From Paracoccaceae bacterium (lineage in GTDB: Bacteria; Pseudomonadota; Alphaproteobacteria; Rhodobacterales; Rhodobacteraceae), in contig JAFWNM010000042.1 in assembly GCA_017510335.1 (NCBI GenBank), positions 1 to 55,725 on the forward strand: a stretch of 55,725 bases of DNA, written 5' to 3'. A model generated the notes under the pieces. It searched no databases. It saw nothing but the letters and a program-made list of their open reading frames with translations, and was not told the origin of the DNA. Positions 9,301-19,226 of this stretch are shown piece after piece (the first letter of the stretch is position 1; every line of letters begins with the position of its first letter). Both the position numbers and the translations under genes were made by a program.

Positions 9301-10134
9301 ATGAAAGGACATGGATTGACAGTTCCGACAATTGGCGCGGCAATGCTGCTGCACAACATGGACATTCTGCGCGACTGGCTTTTCGACATGGACCGCCCCA
9401 TCGAGATTCAGGATTTCGTCGGCCCCGATGTCATTGCAGGCGACACCACCGCCCTGGTGCAGGACTGGCAGGCAGCGCTTCGGGGCCATAAGGGTGCGCG
9501 TGGCATTCACGGGCCGTTTTTCGGGCTGGACCTGTCCAACCCCGACATGGACATGCGCGCCATCATTCAAACCCGCCTGAACAAGGGCGTGGATATTGCC
9601 CATGCGCTTGGGGGGCAGTGGATGGTTGTGCATTCGCCCTTCACCTTCTGGCACAGCCTGAATTACACGAACTACCCGTTTTTGCGCGAAAGCCTGTTTG
9701 ATGCTGTCGCGGATTGCCTTGCCCCCGTGCTGCAACGCGCGGCAAACGCGGGTGTCACACTTGTGGTCGAGAATATCGATGACACAGCCCCCGCCGACCG
9801 CAGCGATCTTGTTGCGCAGATCGACCACCCCAACCTGAAACTGTCGGTCGATACTGGCCATGCCGATCTGGCCCATGCCAATTACGGCGCGCCGCCGGTT
9901 GTTGATGTGTTGCACCATGCAGGCAACAATCTGGCCCATGTCCATTTGCAAGATGTCGACGGCCATGCCGACCGCCATTGGCACCCCGGCGACGGGCGCA
10001 TCAACTGGCGCCCGGTGATGGACCTTCTGGGCGCGCACCCCTCTGCGCCCCCGCTGTTGTTGGAAGTGCGCAACAACCAGCACCGCTTTCCGCAGACAGC
10101 GGCATTTCTGGAAGGGCTGGCCGCACGAGGGTAG
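9301..10134 (+). CDS. Sugar phosphate isomerase/epimerase-like TIM-barrel protein
   Basis: Up to 277 residues of the AP endonuclease 2 superfamily (xylose isomerase-like TIM barrel). Expected metal-binding residues are visible in VVENIDD, LSVDTGHAD, HVHLQD and LLEVR. The substrate cannot be told. The ATG at 9301 gives the longest product. A TTG at 9316, preceded by AAAGGA at a good distance, would give a product starting with TVPTIGAAM and is equally plausible. It is on the cox strand but about 290 bp past coxG and a hairpin, so membership of the cox operon is uncertain. Confidence 0.8.
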   Translation: MKGHGLTVPTIGAAMLLHNMDILRDWLFDMDRPIEIQDFVGPDVIAGDTTALVQDWQAALRGHKGARGIHGPFFGLDLSNPDMDMRAIIQTRLNKGVDIAHALGGQWMVVHSPFTFWHSLNYTNYPFLRESLFDAVADCLAPVLQRAANAGVTLVVENIDDTAPADRSDLVAQIDHPNLKLSVDTGHADLAHANYGAPPVVDVLHHAGNNLAHVHLQDVDGHADRHWHPGDGRINWRPVMDLLGAHPSAPPLLLEVRNNQHRFPQTAAFLEGLAARG

Positions 10135-10155
10135 CGACAGCAGACAACGCGCGGG

Positions 10156-10390
10156 TTTGGCCTTTTTCGGACATTCGGGGGAATGCCCAAGGTGCGGAGC
10201 AAAGGCCGCAGGCCGCCGCACCATCGGCGGGCCGTCCTGCGGCCTGCCGATTTCGCCAGTTCCACGCCAAGCCTTTGAACTCAGGAGTATGCCGCCCGAA
10301 TAAAGTGCGTCCCCTATGACGCCGGATCGGCAGACCCCGGCCCGCCGATCGCGCGGGCTTGATCCAAGCTCGAATGTCCGCTTCAGGCCA
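10156..10390. repeat. Intergenic palindromic repeat, family 1, copy A (with 98-bp insertion)
   Basis: This copy matches the element at 34841-34975 from TTTGGCCTTTTTCGGACATT onward. The internal GCAAAGGCCGCAGGCCGCC segment and the end CTCGAATGTCCGCTTCAGG are also shared. Between them, positions 10252-10349 hold 98 bp absent from the other copy. GCCGAT stands on both sides (10246-10251 and 10344-10349), as if an insertion or local duplication had occurred. It sits between two convergent genes. Confidence 0.75.
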
Positions 10391-10424
10391 AGCCCGCGCA
10401 TGGCCCACCGCGATCACATCGCTT

Positions 10425-11303
10425 TTACCGCACCAGCATCCGGTTGCGGCGCAATTGCAGCATCACCACCAGATTGGACAGCAGCAACACCACAATGACC
10501 ACCGCGCCCCCCACCAGCGTCAACTGTCCCGGGTCCTCGCCCAACAAGACCCAGACCATAATCGGCGCAAGAATGGATTCCAGCAAAATCAGCAACGTCA
10601 CCTCTGCCGAGGTGATGTAGCGCGGCCCAAGTGTCATCAGCGAACTGGCGAAAGTGATGAACGCTCCATGCCCCAGCAGCAGCCACCATTGCCCCGAAAC
10701 CGGCGCCATGATGTCGGCAAACGGTGCCAGCACCAACGCAGACCCGATCAGCGCCACCGGCAATAACGGCAGGGTCGGACGCCCGCGCAATTTGCGCAAG
10801 GCGGTCATGGCGGTCGCAAAACAAAAGGCAACACCCACCGCCATCAGATCGCCATGCCAATGCGCGCCCGCAGTCTTTTGCGACCCCGCCAGAATGATGG
10901 CCATGCCCACGAACACGCCCCCCATCGTCCACATCATGCGCCGGCTGATAAGCTCGCCCAGGAAAATACGGCTCAGGATGGCCGCGAAAACCGGCATTGT
11001 GGCAATGATGAACACCACATTGGCCACACTGGTCAATGTGACCGCCAGCACAAACCCCGTGGCCGATGTGCCGAAAAACACCACATATGTCAGCCCCGCG
11101 CTGCCACTGCGCACCACACTGGCAACAGCGCTGCCCCCTTGGGTGGCCAGCACAAACAGCATGATGAAAACACCCGAAGTCAGGTTGCGCCAGAACGCAA
11201 TCGTCAGGCCGTCTGCATCAATCAGCCGCACAAACAGGGAATCGGGCACAATGAACAGGACACCAAGGCCCGTGATCAGCAACCCTTTCAGGTGATCATT
11301 CAT
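10425..11303 (-). CDS. EamA/DMT-family inner-membrane transporter
   Basis: A 292-residue protein with about ten predicted membrane helices in two EamA halves, typical of the drug/metabolite transporter superfamily. Each half contains the usual conserved segment, for example SVANVVFIIATMPVFAAILS in the first and TSAEVTLLILLESILAPIMV in the second. Substrate is unknown. It lies 36 bp downstream of the ABC permease gene on the same strand and could be the last gene of that operon. Confidence 0.9.
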   Translation of the reverse strand: MNDHLKGLLITGLGVLFIVPDSLFVRLIDADGLTIAFWRNLTSGVFIMLFVLATQGGSAVASVVRSGSAGLTYVVFFGTSATGFVLAVTLTSVANVVFIIATMPVFAAILSRIFLGELISRRMMWTMGGVFVGMAIILAGSQKTAGAHWHGDLMAVGVAFCFATAMTALRKLRGRPTLPLLPVALIGSALVLAPFADIMAPVSGQWWLLLGHGAFITFASSLMTLGPRYITSAEVTLLILLESILAPIMVWVLLGEDPGQLTLVGGAVVIVVLLLSNLVVMLQLRRNRMLVR

Positions 11304-11339
11304 AACGCCATGAAGCGCCTGCGGCGCGGCAGTGTCAAC

Positions 11340-12107
11340 CTAACCCGGCGCACGTTCTGCCCAGCCTGCAAAAATCTTCTCCAATGCGACGACAAAATAA
11401 TACAGAACAATGCCCAGAAACGCCAAGGCAATCAGCACTGCGAACATCAGCGGGAAATCCGAATTGGTGCGCCCGCTGTCAAACAACGCGCCCAAACCCC
11501 GCCCGTGCGGGCTGACAATTTCCATCAGGTTGGTGCCGATGAAGGCCAGCGTCACGGCCACCTTCAGCGCGCCAAAAAATTCCGGCAGCGTTTTTGGCAA
11601 CGCAATTTTCCAGAAAATCGTGGCCTGCGACGCGCCAAGGCTGCGCAGGATGTCGCGGTATTCCGGCTCCAGCGTCGACAGGCCAATGCTGACCGACACT
11701 GCAATCGGAAAGAAGGAAATCATGAACGCCAGCAGCACTGTGTTGAAATCATGCTGGCCCACAAACATCAGCGCGACAATGGGCACCACCGTGGCCTTCG
11801 GGATAGCATTGAACCCCACCAGTAGCGGATACAACGCATCGCGCATGGTGCGCGAAAACCCCATGATCATGCCCAGAAGCGTGCCAAACACCACCGCCAG
11901 AAACAGGCCCACCACAGTGCGCCACAGCGTCTGCCAGCCCATGGACAGGAATAGCGGCCAATGGCGTTCAAACGCAGGCGGCAGGTCCGACGGCGCGGCC
12001 ATCTTGAACCGTGGCCAGCCATTGAACCACACCAGCCATTCCCAAAACAACAAGAACACCACCACCGCAATAACCGGCACCACAAAAGCGCGAATATGCT
12101 TGTTCAT
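11340..12107 (-). CDS. ABC transporter permease, NitT/TauT (SsuC/TauC) type
   Basis: A 255-residue inner-membrane permease with six predicted helices. The cytoplasmic EAA loop reads YRDILRSLGASQATIFWKIA, which docks the ATPase. It belongs to the family that imports nitrate, taurine, sulfonates or pyrimidine precursors. The ATG overlaps the stop of the ATPase gene in ATGA, so the two are translated together. Substrate cannot be deduced from the sequence. Confidence 0.92.
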   Translation of the reverse strand: MNKHIRAFVVPVIAVVVFLLFWEWLVWFNGWPRFKMAAPSDLPPAFERHWPLFLSMGWQTLWRTVVGLFLAVVFGTLLGMIMGFSRTMRDALYPLLVGFNAIPKATVVPIVALMFVGQHDFNTVLLAFMISFFPIAVSVSIGLSTLEPEYRDILRSLGASQATIFWKIALPKTLPEFFGALKVAVTLAFIGTNLMEIVSPHGRGLGALFDSGRTNSDFPLMFAVLIALAFLGIVLYYFVVALEKIFAGWAERAPG

Positions 12108-12901
12108 TCCGCGCCCTCCTCGGCGGGGCTGCGCCCTTGGGCAATCTGGATCTGGTGGCGCAGAATATTCAGCTGTTCAGCAGCCACAGGGGTATAAAGA
12201 TCATCCAGCGTGCGCGGCCCGCGCGACGGCACCTCCAGCACATATTGCGTACGCGCGGGGCGGCCCGACAGCACCACCACCTGATCCGCCAGAAAAATGG
12301 ATTCGCGCAGATCATGCGTAATCAGCACGCCGGTAAAAGGTTCGCGTTCCTTCACGCGGTGCATGGTCTGCCACAGGTCTTCGCGCGTAAACGCATCCAG
12401 CGCGCCAAAAGGTTCATCCAGAATCAACACATCGGGCTGGTGGATCAGCGCGCGGCACAGGCTGGCGCGCTGGCGCATCCCGCCGGACAATTCCGACGGG
12501 CGCTTGTCTTCAAACCCTTCCAGCCCCACCAGCGACAACAGGAACCGCGCGCGTTCCTCGGCCTGTTTGCGCGTCAGTTTGCTGGGCACAATTTCCAGCG
12601 GCAGCAGCACATTCTTCAGGATCGTGCGCCATTCCAGCAAAACAGGGTTCTGGAATGCCATGCCCACAGTGGACCGCGGGCCCTTGACCTTCTCGCCATG
12701 CAGCCACACCTCGCCGTGATCGGGCTTCATCAACCCCGCAATCAGCCGCGTCAATGTGGACTTGCCACAGCCGGATGGGCCAACCACGGCCACAAATCCC
12801 CCCTCGGGAACGGCAATCTCCAGCCCGTCCAGCACCGGCAAGGGACCGGCATCTGTCTGATAGGCGTGTTTCACGCCTTTGATTTCGATAAGGTTCTGCA
12901 T
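12104..12901 (-). CDS. ABC transporter ATP-binding protein, NitT/TauT type
   Basis: A 265-residue ATPase subunit of the importer. Visible are Walker A GPSGCGKST, signature LSGGMRQRASLCRAL, Walker B VLILDEPFGALDA and the switch histidine in LITHDLRES. The start at MQNLIEIKG (12901) was chosen over an upstream in-frame start because it follows GGGGGCAGG and matches family N-termini. The substrate-binding protein gene ends 63 bp upstream. Confidence 0.93.
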   Translation of the reverse strand: MQNLIEIKGVKHAYQTDAGPLPVLDGLEIAVPEGGFVAVVGPSGCGKSTLTRLIAGLMKPDHGEVWLHGEKVKGPRSTVGMAFQNPVLLEWRTILKNVLLPLEIVPSKLTRKQAEERARFLLSLVGLEGFEDKRPSELSGGMRQRASLCRALIHQPDVLILDEPFGALDAFTREDLWQTMHRVKEREPFTGVLITHDLRESIFLADQVVVLSGRPARTQYVLEVPSRGPRTLDDLYTPVAAEQLNILRHQIQIAQGRSPAEEGAE

Positions 12902-12964
12902 CCTGCCCCCGAAGCTGTGGTCACCAGCGCGGACCACCGGGCCGCGCTGGCCATCGCGCCTTTA

Positions 12965-13972
12965 TCAGTCCAGCTTGAACCCGCCTTCGGGCAGGAACGC
13001 ATCCGTGAAATAAACCGACGCATCCGGTTCGATCTGATACTCATAGGTCAGCTTGATCTGTTCCAGCGAATTGGCAAATCGGTCGGCATCGATAATGCCC
13101 ATCCCGTTTTCCATCACCCAATCGGTCACAACCGTATCGGCCAGCGCCAGTTCCAGACGGCGCAATTCCAACGCGCCATCCATCGCGGGGTTGCGGCTGA
13201 CCAGCGCTTCAATCGCTGCAGCGGGGTCTGCAATCGTATCCACCCAGCCCTTGGCCACGGCTTCAAGGAAGGCAGAAACCGCCTCGGGGTTTTCCGCTGC
13301 GAAATCCGTGTTAACGATGATCACATTGCCATACAGATCAACACCATGATCCGCCATCAGAATAACCGTCAGGTCGTCTTCAGGCACGCCCAGCCGCGCA
13401 GTGCTCAGAAACGATGTGAAGGAAAACCCGGTCACCGCGTCAACAGTGCCTTCCGCCAGGGATGGCTCGCGCGTGGGAAAGCCCACAGGCTCAATGGTGA
13501 CAGCACTGGCATCAATGCCCGTTTCGGCCACAAAGATCGGCCATTGCGCAAAGGCCCCATCGGGGGGCGGTGCGCCCAGAATGCGCCCTTCAAGGTCAGA
13601 TGGCGCCTCAATGCCCAGCGACTTGCGCCCCACAATGGCAAAGGGCGGCTTGTCATACACCATCATCGCCCCGATCACCGGCGCATCAGGGTTCTGGTCA
13701 AGGAATTTGATCAGGCTGTTGATATCGGCAAACCCTACGGGAAACGCGCCCGTGGCCACTTTGGGAATGGCATCCAGACTGCCCTGCCCTGCGGTCACTT
13801 CCACCTCCAGGCCCGCATCCGCGAAATAGCCCTTGTCGATGGCCACGAAATAGGGCGCCGACGGCCCCTCGAACCGCCAGTCCAGTGCGAATGGCATGCT
13901 TGTCTGCGCATGCGCAGAAACTGCAAGGACCCCAAGGCCGATTGCAGCACTCATAGTGCGGTGGAACATCAA
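12965..13972 (-). CDS. ABC transporter substrate-binding protein, NMT1/THI5-like
   Basis: A 335-residue periplasmic binding protein with a Sec signal peptide (hydrophobic AAIGLGVLAVSAHA, cleavage after about residue 22). The mature part begins with the family pattern FALDWRFEGPSAPYFVAIDKGYFADAGL. It belongs to the NMT1/SsuA-like group that binds small nitrogen- or sulfur-containing organics. The ligand is not predictable here. It is the first gene of the importer operon. An inverted repeat lies just upstream. Confidence 0.92.
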   Translation of the reverse strand: MMFHRTMSAAIGLGVLAVSAHAQTSMPFALDWRFEGPSAPYFVAIDKGYFADAGLEVEVTAGQGSLDAIPKVATGAFPVGFADINSLIKFLDQNPDAPVIGAMMVYDKPPFAIVGRKSLGIEAPSDLEGRILGAPPPDGAFAQWPIFVAETGIDASAVTIEPVGFPTREPSLAEGTVDAVTGFSFTSFLSTARLGVPEDDLTVILMADHGVDLYGNVIIVNTDFAAENPEAVSAFLEAVAKGWVDTIADPAAAIEALVSRNPAMDGALELRRLELALADTVVTDWVMENGMGIIDADRFANSLEQIKLTYEYQIEPDASVYFTDAFLPEGGFKLD

Positions 13973-13989
13973 AGAACCCTCCTGTTGAT

Positions 13990-14008
13990 CTTACGTCTTT
14001 TGCGTAAG
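13990..14008. promoter_or_regulatory. Inverted repeat upstream of the ABC importer, candidate operator
   Basis: CTTACG (13990-13995) and CGTAAG (14003-14008) form a dyad with a seven-base spacer, 18 bp upstream of the binding-protein start on the minus strand. The position fits a repressor operator overlapping the promoter or leader. The cognate regulator is not encoded next to it. Confidence 0.4.
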
Positions 14009-14149
14009 TGGTGTTTCACACAGTGTCATCGCGCGGCTGCAACCGCCACCGCGCACATCACCACATCGCTGCATTCTTGGGCATCTGCGGGGCGGATGCA
14101 AGAAAATTGATCACATAAAAAACAGGGGCGAATGCGCCCCCTGCCACGT

Positions 14150-14253
14150 CACTTGGCTTTCATTCTGGTAAAAATATCCACCGGGGTTTCTGAAGGGGGG
14201 CGTGGCCCCCTTCAGGCAGGGGGTTTGGGGGGCAGCTGCCCCCCAAGCCACCC
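14150..14253. repeat. Intergenic repeat, family 2, copy A, with two strong hairpins
   Basis: The block CTTTCATTCTGGTAAAAATATCC near 14154-14179 resembles the one at 25775-25796 (ATTTCATTCTGG...AAATATCC). It continues into GC-rich palindromes: CTGAAGGGGG pairs with CCCCCTTCAG (14190-14215), and a perfect 22-bp palindrome centred on CAGCTG lies at 14225-14246. It separates two minus-strand genes and may act as a terminator for the small membrane gene at 14254. Confidence 0.55.
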
Positions 14254-14541
14254 TCAGGACACACCACGCCGCGCGCGCAACCATCCCCCTGCGCCCCCAA
14301 GCAGTACTCCCACTATGGCAGGCAGCACAAAAACCGACAGCAATATCGCCATTCCCAGCCCGTCCATCTGCCCCGCACTGCCGCGCAGCGACACAAACAT
14401 CCCTGCTGCGGCCAGAACATGGCCCAGCACAACCGCACCAAATGCCCGCCACCAGCCATTGCGCAGCAGCACATAGCCCAACACCGCGCCCGCGAAAACT
14501 GCCGCCGCCATGAACAGATAGATACGCGCTTCCGGTCCCAT
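14254..14541 (-). CDS. Small hydrophobic membrane protein downstream of murC
   Basis: A 95-residue protein with three predicted membrane helices and an Arg-rich C-terminus (RARRGVS). I do not recognise a family with confidence. The start ATG overlaps the murC stop (TGATG), so it is translationally coupled to the peptidoglycan genes, which suggests an envelope role. It is followed by the family 2 hairpins. Confidence 0.7.
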   Translation of the reverse strand: MGPEARIYLFMAAAVFAGAVLGYVLLRNGWWRAFGAVVLGHVLAAAGMFVSLRGSAGQMDGLGMAILLSVFVLPAIVGVLLGGAGGWLRARRGVS

Positions 14542-15953
14542 CAGGCCGCTTTCGCCTGCAGGCGTGGCAGCAATGCATGCGCCCAGCCCGAAATCGTTCC
14601 CGCCCCAAGGCAGATGACCATATCGCCCTTGCCTGCATGCGCGCGCACCAGTGCTTCCAGGTCATCCTCGGTGGTTACGGCAAACGCCGCGCGATGCCCG
14701 TGCGCGGCCAACCCTGTCAGCAAATCATCGCGGCTTGCCCCTGCAATCGGGTCTTCCCCGGCGGCATAGACTGGCGCAATCCCTACCACATCGGCTTCAT
14801 TGAAGCAGGTGCAGAAATCCTCGAACAGGCTGGACAGGCGCGAATAGCGGTGCGGCTGGTGCACGGCAATCACGCGCCCCTGTCCGCCCAGCGCCTGCCG
14901 CGCCGCGCGCAGCACGGCGGCAATCTCAACCGGGTGGTGTCCGTAATCGTCAATAATCGTCACACCGCCCACTTCGCCCACACGGGTAAAGCGGCGGTTC
15001 ACGCCAGCGAAACCGGCAAGCGCTGCGCGGATTTCCGCGCCATTCATCCCCAGATGGCGCGCGGCTGCCACAGCGGCCAGCGCATTGGACACATTATGGT
15101 CCCCCGGCATGGGCAGGCTGCACCCTTCGATCACGCGGCCTTCATCCTGATACGCAATATCGAAATGCGCGACGCCCTTTTCATAGCGCAGGTTGATCGC
15201 GCGGATATCGGCCTGCGCATTGAACCCGAAGGTCACCACACGCCGGTCGGTGATCTTGGCAACCAGCGCCTGCACTTCGGCATGATCGGTGCAGCAAATG
15301 GCCAGCCCGTAGAACGGAATACCTTCGACAAAATTCAGGAACCCGCGCCGCAGCGCGTCAAAACTGCCCCAATGCTCCATATGTTCGGGGTCGATATTTG
15401 TGACAATGGCAATGGTTGCAGGCAGCCGGTTGAACGACCCGTCGGATTCATCGGCTTCCACCACCATCCATTCACCTGCGCCCGCGCGCGCATTGGACCC
15501 GTAGGCATGGATCACGCCACCATTTATCACCGTAGGGTCCAGCCCGCCACGGTCCAGCAGCGTGGCAACCATCGTGGTGGTGGTGGTCTTGCCATGCGTG
15601 CCCGCCACGGCAATATTGGACCGCAGGCGCATCAGCTCCGCCAGCATTTCGGCGCGGCGCACCACCGGCAGGCCCGCGCGGCGTGCCGCCGCCAGTTCGG
15701 GGTTGTCGGGCTTGATGGCGGTGGACACGACAATCACCTCGGCATTGTCAACATTCTCGGCACGTTGGCCAATGAACACTTCTGCGCCCAGTTCGGCCAG
15801 CCGGTCGGTTATGGCCGTGGCCTTCAGGTCCGACCCCTGCACGCGGTAGCCATGCGTCATCAGCACTTCTGCAATACCGGACATGCCAATGCCCCCGATC
15901 CCGATAAAATGGATCGGGCCAATATCGGTCGGCAGTTTTGTGGCGGGGCTCAT
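14541..15953 (-). CDS. murC: UDP-N-acetylmuramate--L-alanine ligase
   Basis: A 470-residue cytoplasmic ligase adding L-Ala to UDP-MurNAc, the first step of the peptide stem. The N-terminal nucleotide domain begins [17 protein letters not shown]. The ATP-binding loop is [11 protein letters not shown] and the central segment is [10 protein letters not shown]. Length is normal for MurC. The start overlaps the murG stop in ATGA, giving the order ftsW-murG-murC as in many dcw clusters; murB and ddl would be expected next but are replaced by unrelated genes here. Confidence 0.97.
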   Translation of the reverse strand: MSPATKLPTDIGPIHFIGIGGIGMSGIAEVLMTHGYRVQGSDLKATAITDRLAELGAEVFIGQRAENVDNAEVIVVSTAIKPDNPELAAARRAGLPVVRRAEMLAELMRLRSNIAVAGTHGKTTTTTMVATLLDRGGLDPTVINGGVIHAYGSNARAGAGEWMVVEADESDGSFNRLPATIAIVTNIDPEHMEHWGSFDALRRGFLNFVEGIPFYGLAICCTDHAEVQALVAKITDRRVVTFGFNAQADIRAINLRYEKGVAHFDIAYQDEGRVIEGCSLPMPGDHNVSNALAAVAAARHLGMNGAEIRAALAGFAGVNRRFTRVGEVGGVTIIDDYGHHPVEIAAVLRAARQALGGQGRVIAVHQPHRYSRLSSLFEDFCTCFNEADVVGIAPVYAAGEDPIAGASRDDLLTGLAAHGHRAAFAVTTEDDLEALVRAHAGKGDMVICLGAGTISGWAHALLPRLQAKAA

Positions 15954-17050
15954 GGCTTTTCCTTTCGGGCAAGGGCTTCGACCAGCGCAACCAGATGCTC
16001 GGTCGCATCTGCACGACCCGCAGACAGCGCGGCGCGCGCCATCGCATCGGCCGCTTTGGGGTTGGACAGGATGGAAATCAGGCTTTCGGTCAATGCGGCC
16101 ACATTGAATTGCGATTCAGGAAACACCACCGCGGCATCCACCCGCGACAGCATTTTGGCATTCGCCGCCTGATGGTTGCCTGTGGCCGCAGCATAAGGCA
16201 CCAGCACCGACGGGCGCCCTATGACCGAAATATCCGCGACAGACGACGCGCCCGCACGGCTGATGACAAGCTGGCATTCCGACAGGCGGCGGGGAATATC
16301 GCTGAAAAACGGCGCCACTTCGGCACGCACACCGCCAACTTCATAGGCGGCGATCACGCGCGCGATATCTTCTTCGCGGGCCTGATGGGCCACTGTCAGG
16401 TTGCGTTTCACCCCCTCTGGCAGGGCGGCAATGGCACCGGGCACCACATCCGACAGGATGCGCGCGCCTTGTGATCCGCCGATCACCAGCAGGTCCATCG
16501 GGTAATCCCCCGGCGCAATATAGCCTGCGCCCGCGCGTTCGCGCACAGCAGCGCGCACGGGGTTTCCGGTAAACACCGCATCTACCCCGTCGGCGCCCTG
16601 TATAGGCCATGTTCCGCAGGCCAGTGCAGTGACCCGCTTTGCAAAAAACGCGTTCACCTGCCCCAGAACACCGTTTTGTTCGTGGATCATGCGCGGCACA
16701 CGCAGCACCACCGCTGCCGCCAATGCCGGCACGGACGGATAGCCGCCAAACCCAACGACCACGCGCGGCCGGTCCAGCACCATGCCCGCCACCGCGCGCA
16801 ATATTCCCAACCCCAGACGCAATGGAACCAGCACTTTCGCCGCAAGTCCCCCGCGCGCGAATGTCGCGGCGCTGACCGTGTCAACCCGCACCGCCTGCGG
16901 AAACCCGCCCGCATAGCGCGCCCCGCGTGCGTCAGTGGACAGCTTCACCCGCCAGCCCCGCGCCAGCAGCGCTTCGGCCAGGGCCTGTGCAGGGAACATA
17001 TGCCCGCCGGTGCCCCCTGCGGCAATCAGAACAAGCGGTGGTTTGGCCAT
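15950..17050 (-). CDS. murG: UDP-N-acetylglucosamine--N-acetylmuramyl-(pentapeptide) pyrophosphoryl-undecaprenol GlcNAc transferase
   Basis: A 366-residue peripheral membrane glycosyltransferase making lipid II from lipid I. Diagnostic loops are [10 protein letters not shown] near the N-terminus and GGSQGA in the C-terminal donor domain, followed by SRAGASS. The start [17 protein letters not shown] (17050) was preferred over a longer frame because it gives the canonical N-terminus one base after the ftsW stop. Confidence 0.97.
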   Translation of the reverse strand: MAKPPLVLIAAGGTGGHMFPAQALAEALLARGWRVKLSTDARGARYAGGFPQAVRVDTVSAATFARGGLAAKVLVPLRLGLGILRAVAGMVLDRPRVVVGFGGYPSVPALAAAVVLRVPRMIHEQNGVLGQVNAFFAKRVTALACGTWPIQGADGVDAVFTGNPVRAAVRERAGAGYIAPGDYPMDLLVIGGSQGARILSDVVPGAIAALPEGVKRNLTVAHQAREEDIARVIAAYEVGGVRAEVAPFFSDIPRRLSECQLVISRAGASSVADISVIGRPSVLVPYAAATGNHQAANAKMLSRVDAAVVFPESQFNVAALTESLISILSNPKAADAMARAALSAGRADATEHLVALVEALARKEKP

Positions 17051-17051
17051 A

Positions 17052-18230
17052 TCAGCCCCCTGACCCCAGACCACGACGCGACAGGATTTCGCCAATCTCG
17101 CCCTGCGGTCTGGTGCGTGTGAATGCCAGCAGCATACCAATTGCCATGCCTGTCGCAAGCAGGGACGACCCGCCATAGGACACGAACGGCAAAGTCATGC
17201 CTTTGGACGGCAGCAGGCGCACGGCAACGCCCATATTGATCATGGCCTGAATGGAAAATACCGCGACAATGCCCGTCCCCGCCAGACGGATGAACACATC
17301 GCGTTCGCGCATCAGTCGAAACAGCGACCGCAGCAGGATCATGGCGTATAGCCCGATGATAAACAAAACCAGAATGAACCCGTATTCTTCGGCGGCCACG
17401 GCGATGATGAAATCTGTATGCGCATCCGGCAAGGACCATTTCACGCGCCCTTCGCCCACACCGGCCCCGAAAAACCCGCCTTCCGATATGGCGTTTTGCG
17501 CATAGCCCATCTGGGTGCGCGGGTCCACATCAGGGGCCAGAAACCCGTCAATACGGCGGGCGAAATGTTCGGATGAATTATAGGCCGCCCAGCCCCCGGC
17601 AACCACCAGCCCCGCAAACCCCACCAACAGCGCCATTGGCGCACCGGCCACGAAATACATGATCATCCAGCCTGCAGCAATCAGCGCGGCCTGTCCGAAA
17701 TCCGGCTGAAGCGCCAGCATCGCCACCACCAGCAGCGTAAACCCGAAGGACAGTGCGCGCCCCGGCGGCCCGTTCAGGTCTTGCGATGACGCCATAAGCC
17801 ATGCGGCAAACACGGCCAGCATGGGTTTCAAAAACTCGGACGGTTGGAACGACCCGAACCCAAGGCTGAACCAGCGCGTGGCCCCCTTGCCGAAATCCGT
17901 GCCGAAAAAGGGCAGCAGCATCAGTGCCAGCAAACTGGCGAAAAACCCCACCACAGCGAAACGGCGTATGCGTTCGGGCGAACACATGGACAGGCCCAGC
18001 ATGGCCACCAGCCCCAGAACGCCGAAAAACACCTGTCGCTGGACATAGTAGAACGGCGCCAAGCCGTTGCGCGTGGCCAGTGGTGGCGATGCCGCAAGCC
18101 CCAGAAGCAGCCCCACCGCCATCAGCAACAGAACCCCTGTCAGGGTCATCTTGTCGATTGTGCGCCACCAGCGTGGAAGGATAGGGTCCACCACGCGCAT
18201 GGGCGCGGTGCCATAAACCATTTCTGTCAT
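17052..18230 (-). CDS. ftsW: Septal peptidoglycan glycosyltransferase FtsW (SEDS family)
   Basis: A 392-residue integral membrane protein with about ten helices, the SEDS polymerase of the divisome. The conserved C-terminal part has [26 protein letters not shown], the family signature; the loop [26 protein letters not shown] lies before it. The first 25 residues are cytoplasmic. No mur gene lies upstream in the window; 222 bp separate it from a divergent P-loop gene, and I see no clear promoter there. Confidence 0.96.
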   Translation of the reverse strand: MTEMVYGTAPMRVVDPILPRWWRTIDKMTLTGVLLLMAVGLLLGLAASPPLATRNGLAPFYYVQRQVFFGVLGLVAMLGLSMCSPERIRRFAVVGFFASLLALMLLPFFGTDFGKGATRWFSLGFGSFQPSEFLKPMLAVFAAWLMASSQDLNGPPGRALSFGFTLLVVAMLALQPDFGQAALIAAGWMIMYFVAGAPMALLVGFAGLVVAGGWAAYNSSEHFARRIDGFLAPDVDPRTQMGYAQNAISEGGFFGAGVGEGRVKWSLPDAHTDFIIAVAAEEYGFILVLFIIGLYAMILLRSLFRLMRERDVFIRLAGTGIVAVFSIQAMINMGVAVRLLPSKGMTLPFVSYGGSSLLATGMAIGMLLAFTRTRPQGEIGEILSRRGLGSGG

Positions 18231-18452
18231 GCGACTGCCTCGATAGAACCGCTGATTTGCCTGTTTGCGCCCGATTTTCCGGGTCTGTGTCCAAGTCTAA
18301 CCCGAACGTGTGGTTCAATCCAGCACAAACACGCGCCACCGCGTCACAGCCGCGTGCGTGAATCGGGCGCGAACCGGCCCTGAACGGCAACTAATGCTTG
18401 AACGCAGGACCACACAGGCCCACAAAGGCGCAGGGATTGAAAGCAAGTTTTT

Positions 18453-19226
18453 ATGCAGATCAGAAGGCATATTCAGGACATATGGCTGCAGGTGTTTCCG
18501 CCGCCGCCCTTCGATATGCGCGATGATTTGCCCGTGCTGCCCCTGCCGCGAGGCGGGCCGGCGCAAACCAGGGCCGCGCTGGATGCCTATGTGCAAGTTC
18601 TGCTGGCCGATATTGCTGCCTATGCCCCTGCCCCTGTGCCCTCGCTGATTGTCACAGGCGCCATGCGCTGCGGCAAGACGCTGGTGGCGCGCAGGGTCGC
18701 GCGGCGCAACGGGCTGTATCATGTGCCCGGCGACAGGCTGCGCAAGGCGACCTTCCGAAACTGTGACCAGGCCACGAAACTGCGCATCCTCAAGTATATC
18801 TGCAAACGCCTGCTTCTGGCCCATCCGACAGGGTTGGTGCTGGACAGCACCATCTTTCTGGACCGCGGCGTGACGTTGCCGCATTGGGCCAGCAAGCGCG
18901 GCATGCACTGCGTGGCCATCGGCTATTCCCAGGATGACCCCGCGCGCAAGGCCCAAAGCATGATCGCCTTTCGCAAAACTGCCAAATGCTGGACATCACG
19001 CAGCAAATCAGATGCGGATATGCACAAACTTGCGCGCCAGATCATCTTTCGCAGCAAGGAAATCAAGGCCCTGTGCGCCACACAGGGCTGGCCCTATTTC
19101 GATCTGGAAGCAGATGCGTTCAGCCGCGAAAAGCGCCGGGTCGTCTATGCCATCGAAACGCTTTTGCACCGTGAACAGACTGCCCCGCAAGGACGCGGGG
19201 CAGCGCGCGACAAACCGGCCCTATAG
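18453..19226 (+). CDS. P-loop protein of unknown function
   Basis: A 257-residue protein with a Walker A motif GAMRCGKT near residues 70-77, followed by LVARRVARRNGLYHVPGDRLRK, which resembles small nucleotide or sugar kinases. A later VLDSTIFLDRG segment could be Walker B-like. The C-terminal half is Lys/Arg-rich. I do not recognise the family. Its stop codon lies inside the palindrome CTATAG at 19221-19226, which also holds the stop of the convergent beta-helix gene. Proximity suggests, but does not prove, a shared role in surface polysaccharide. Confidence 0.75.
   Translation: MQIRRHIQDIWLQVFPPPPFDMRDDLPVLPLPRGGPAQTRAALDAYVQVLLADIAAYAPAPVPSLIVTGAMRCGKTLVARRVARRNGLYHVPGDRLRKATFRNCDQATKLRILKYICKRLLLAHPTGLVLDSTIFLDRGVTLPHWASKRGMHCVAIGYSQDDPARKAQSMIAFRKTAKCWTSRSKSDADMHKLARQIIFRSKEIKALCATQGWPYFDLEADAFSREKRRVVYAIETLLHREQTAPQGRGAARDKPAL

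Noticed and set aside
12137-14110. 657-codon open frame on the plus strand
   Set aside because: It lies opposite the ABC ATPase and binding-protein genes, which have clear family motifs; the product is His/Gln/Arg-rich nonsense.
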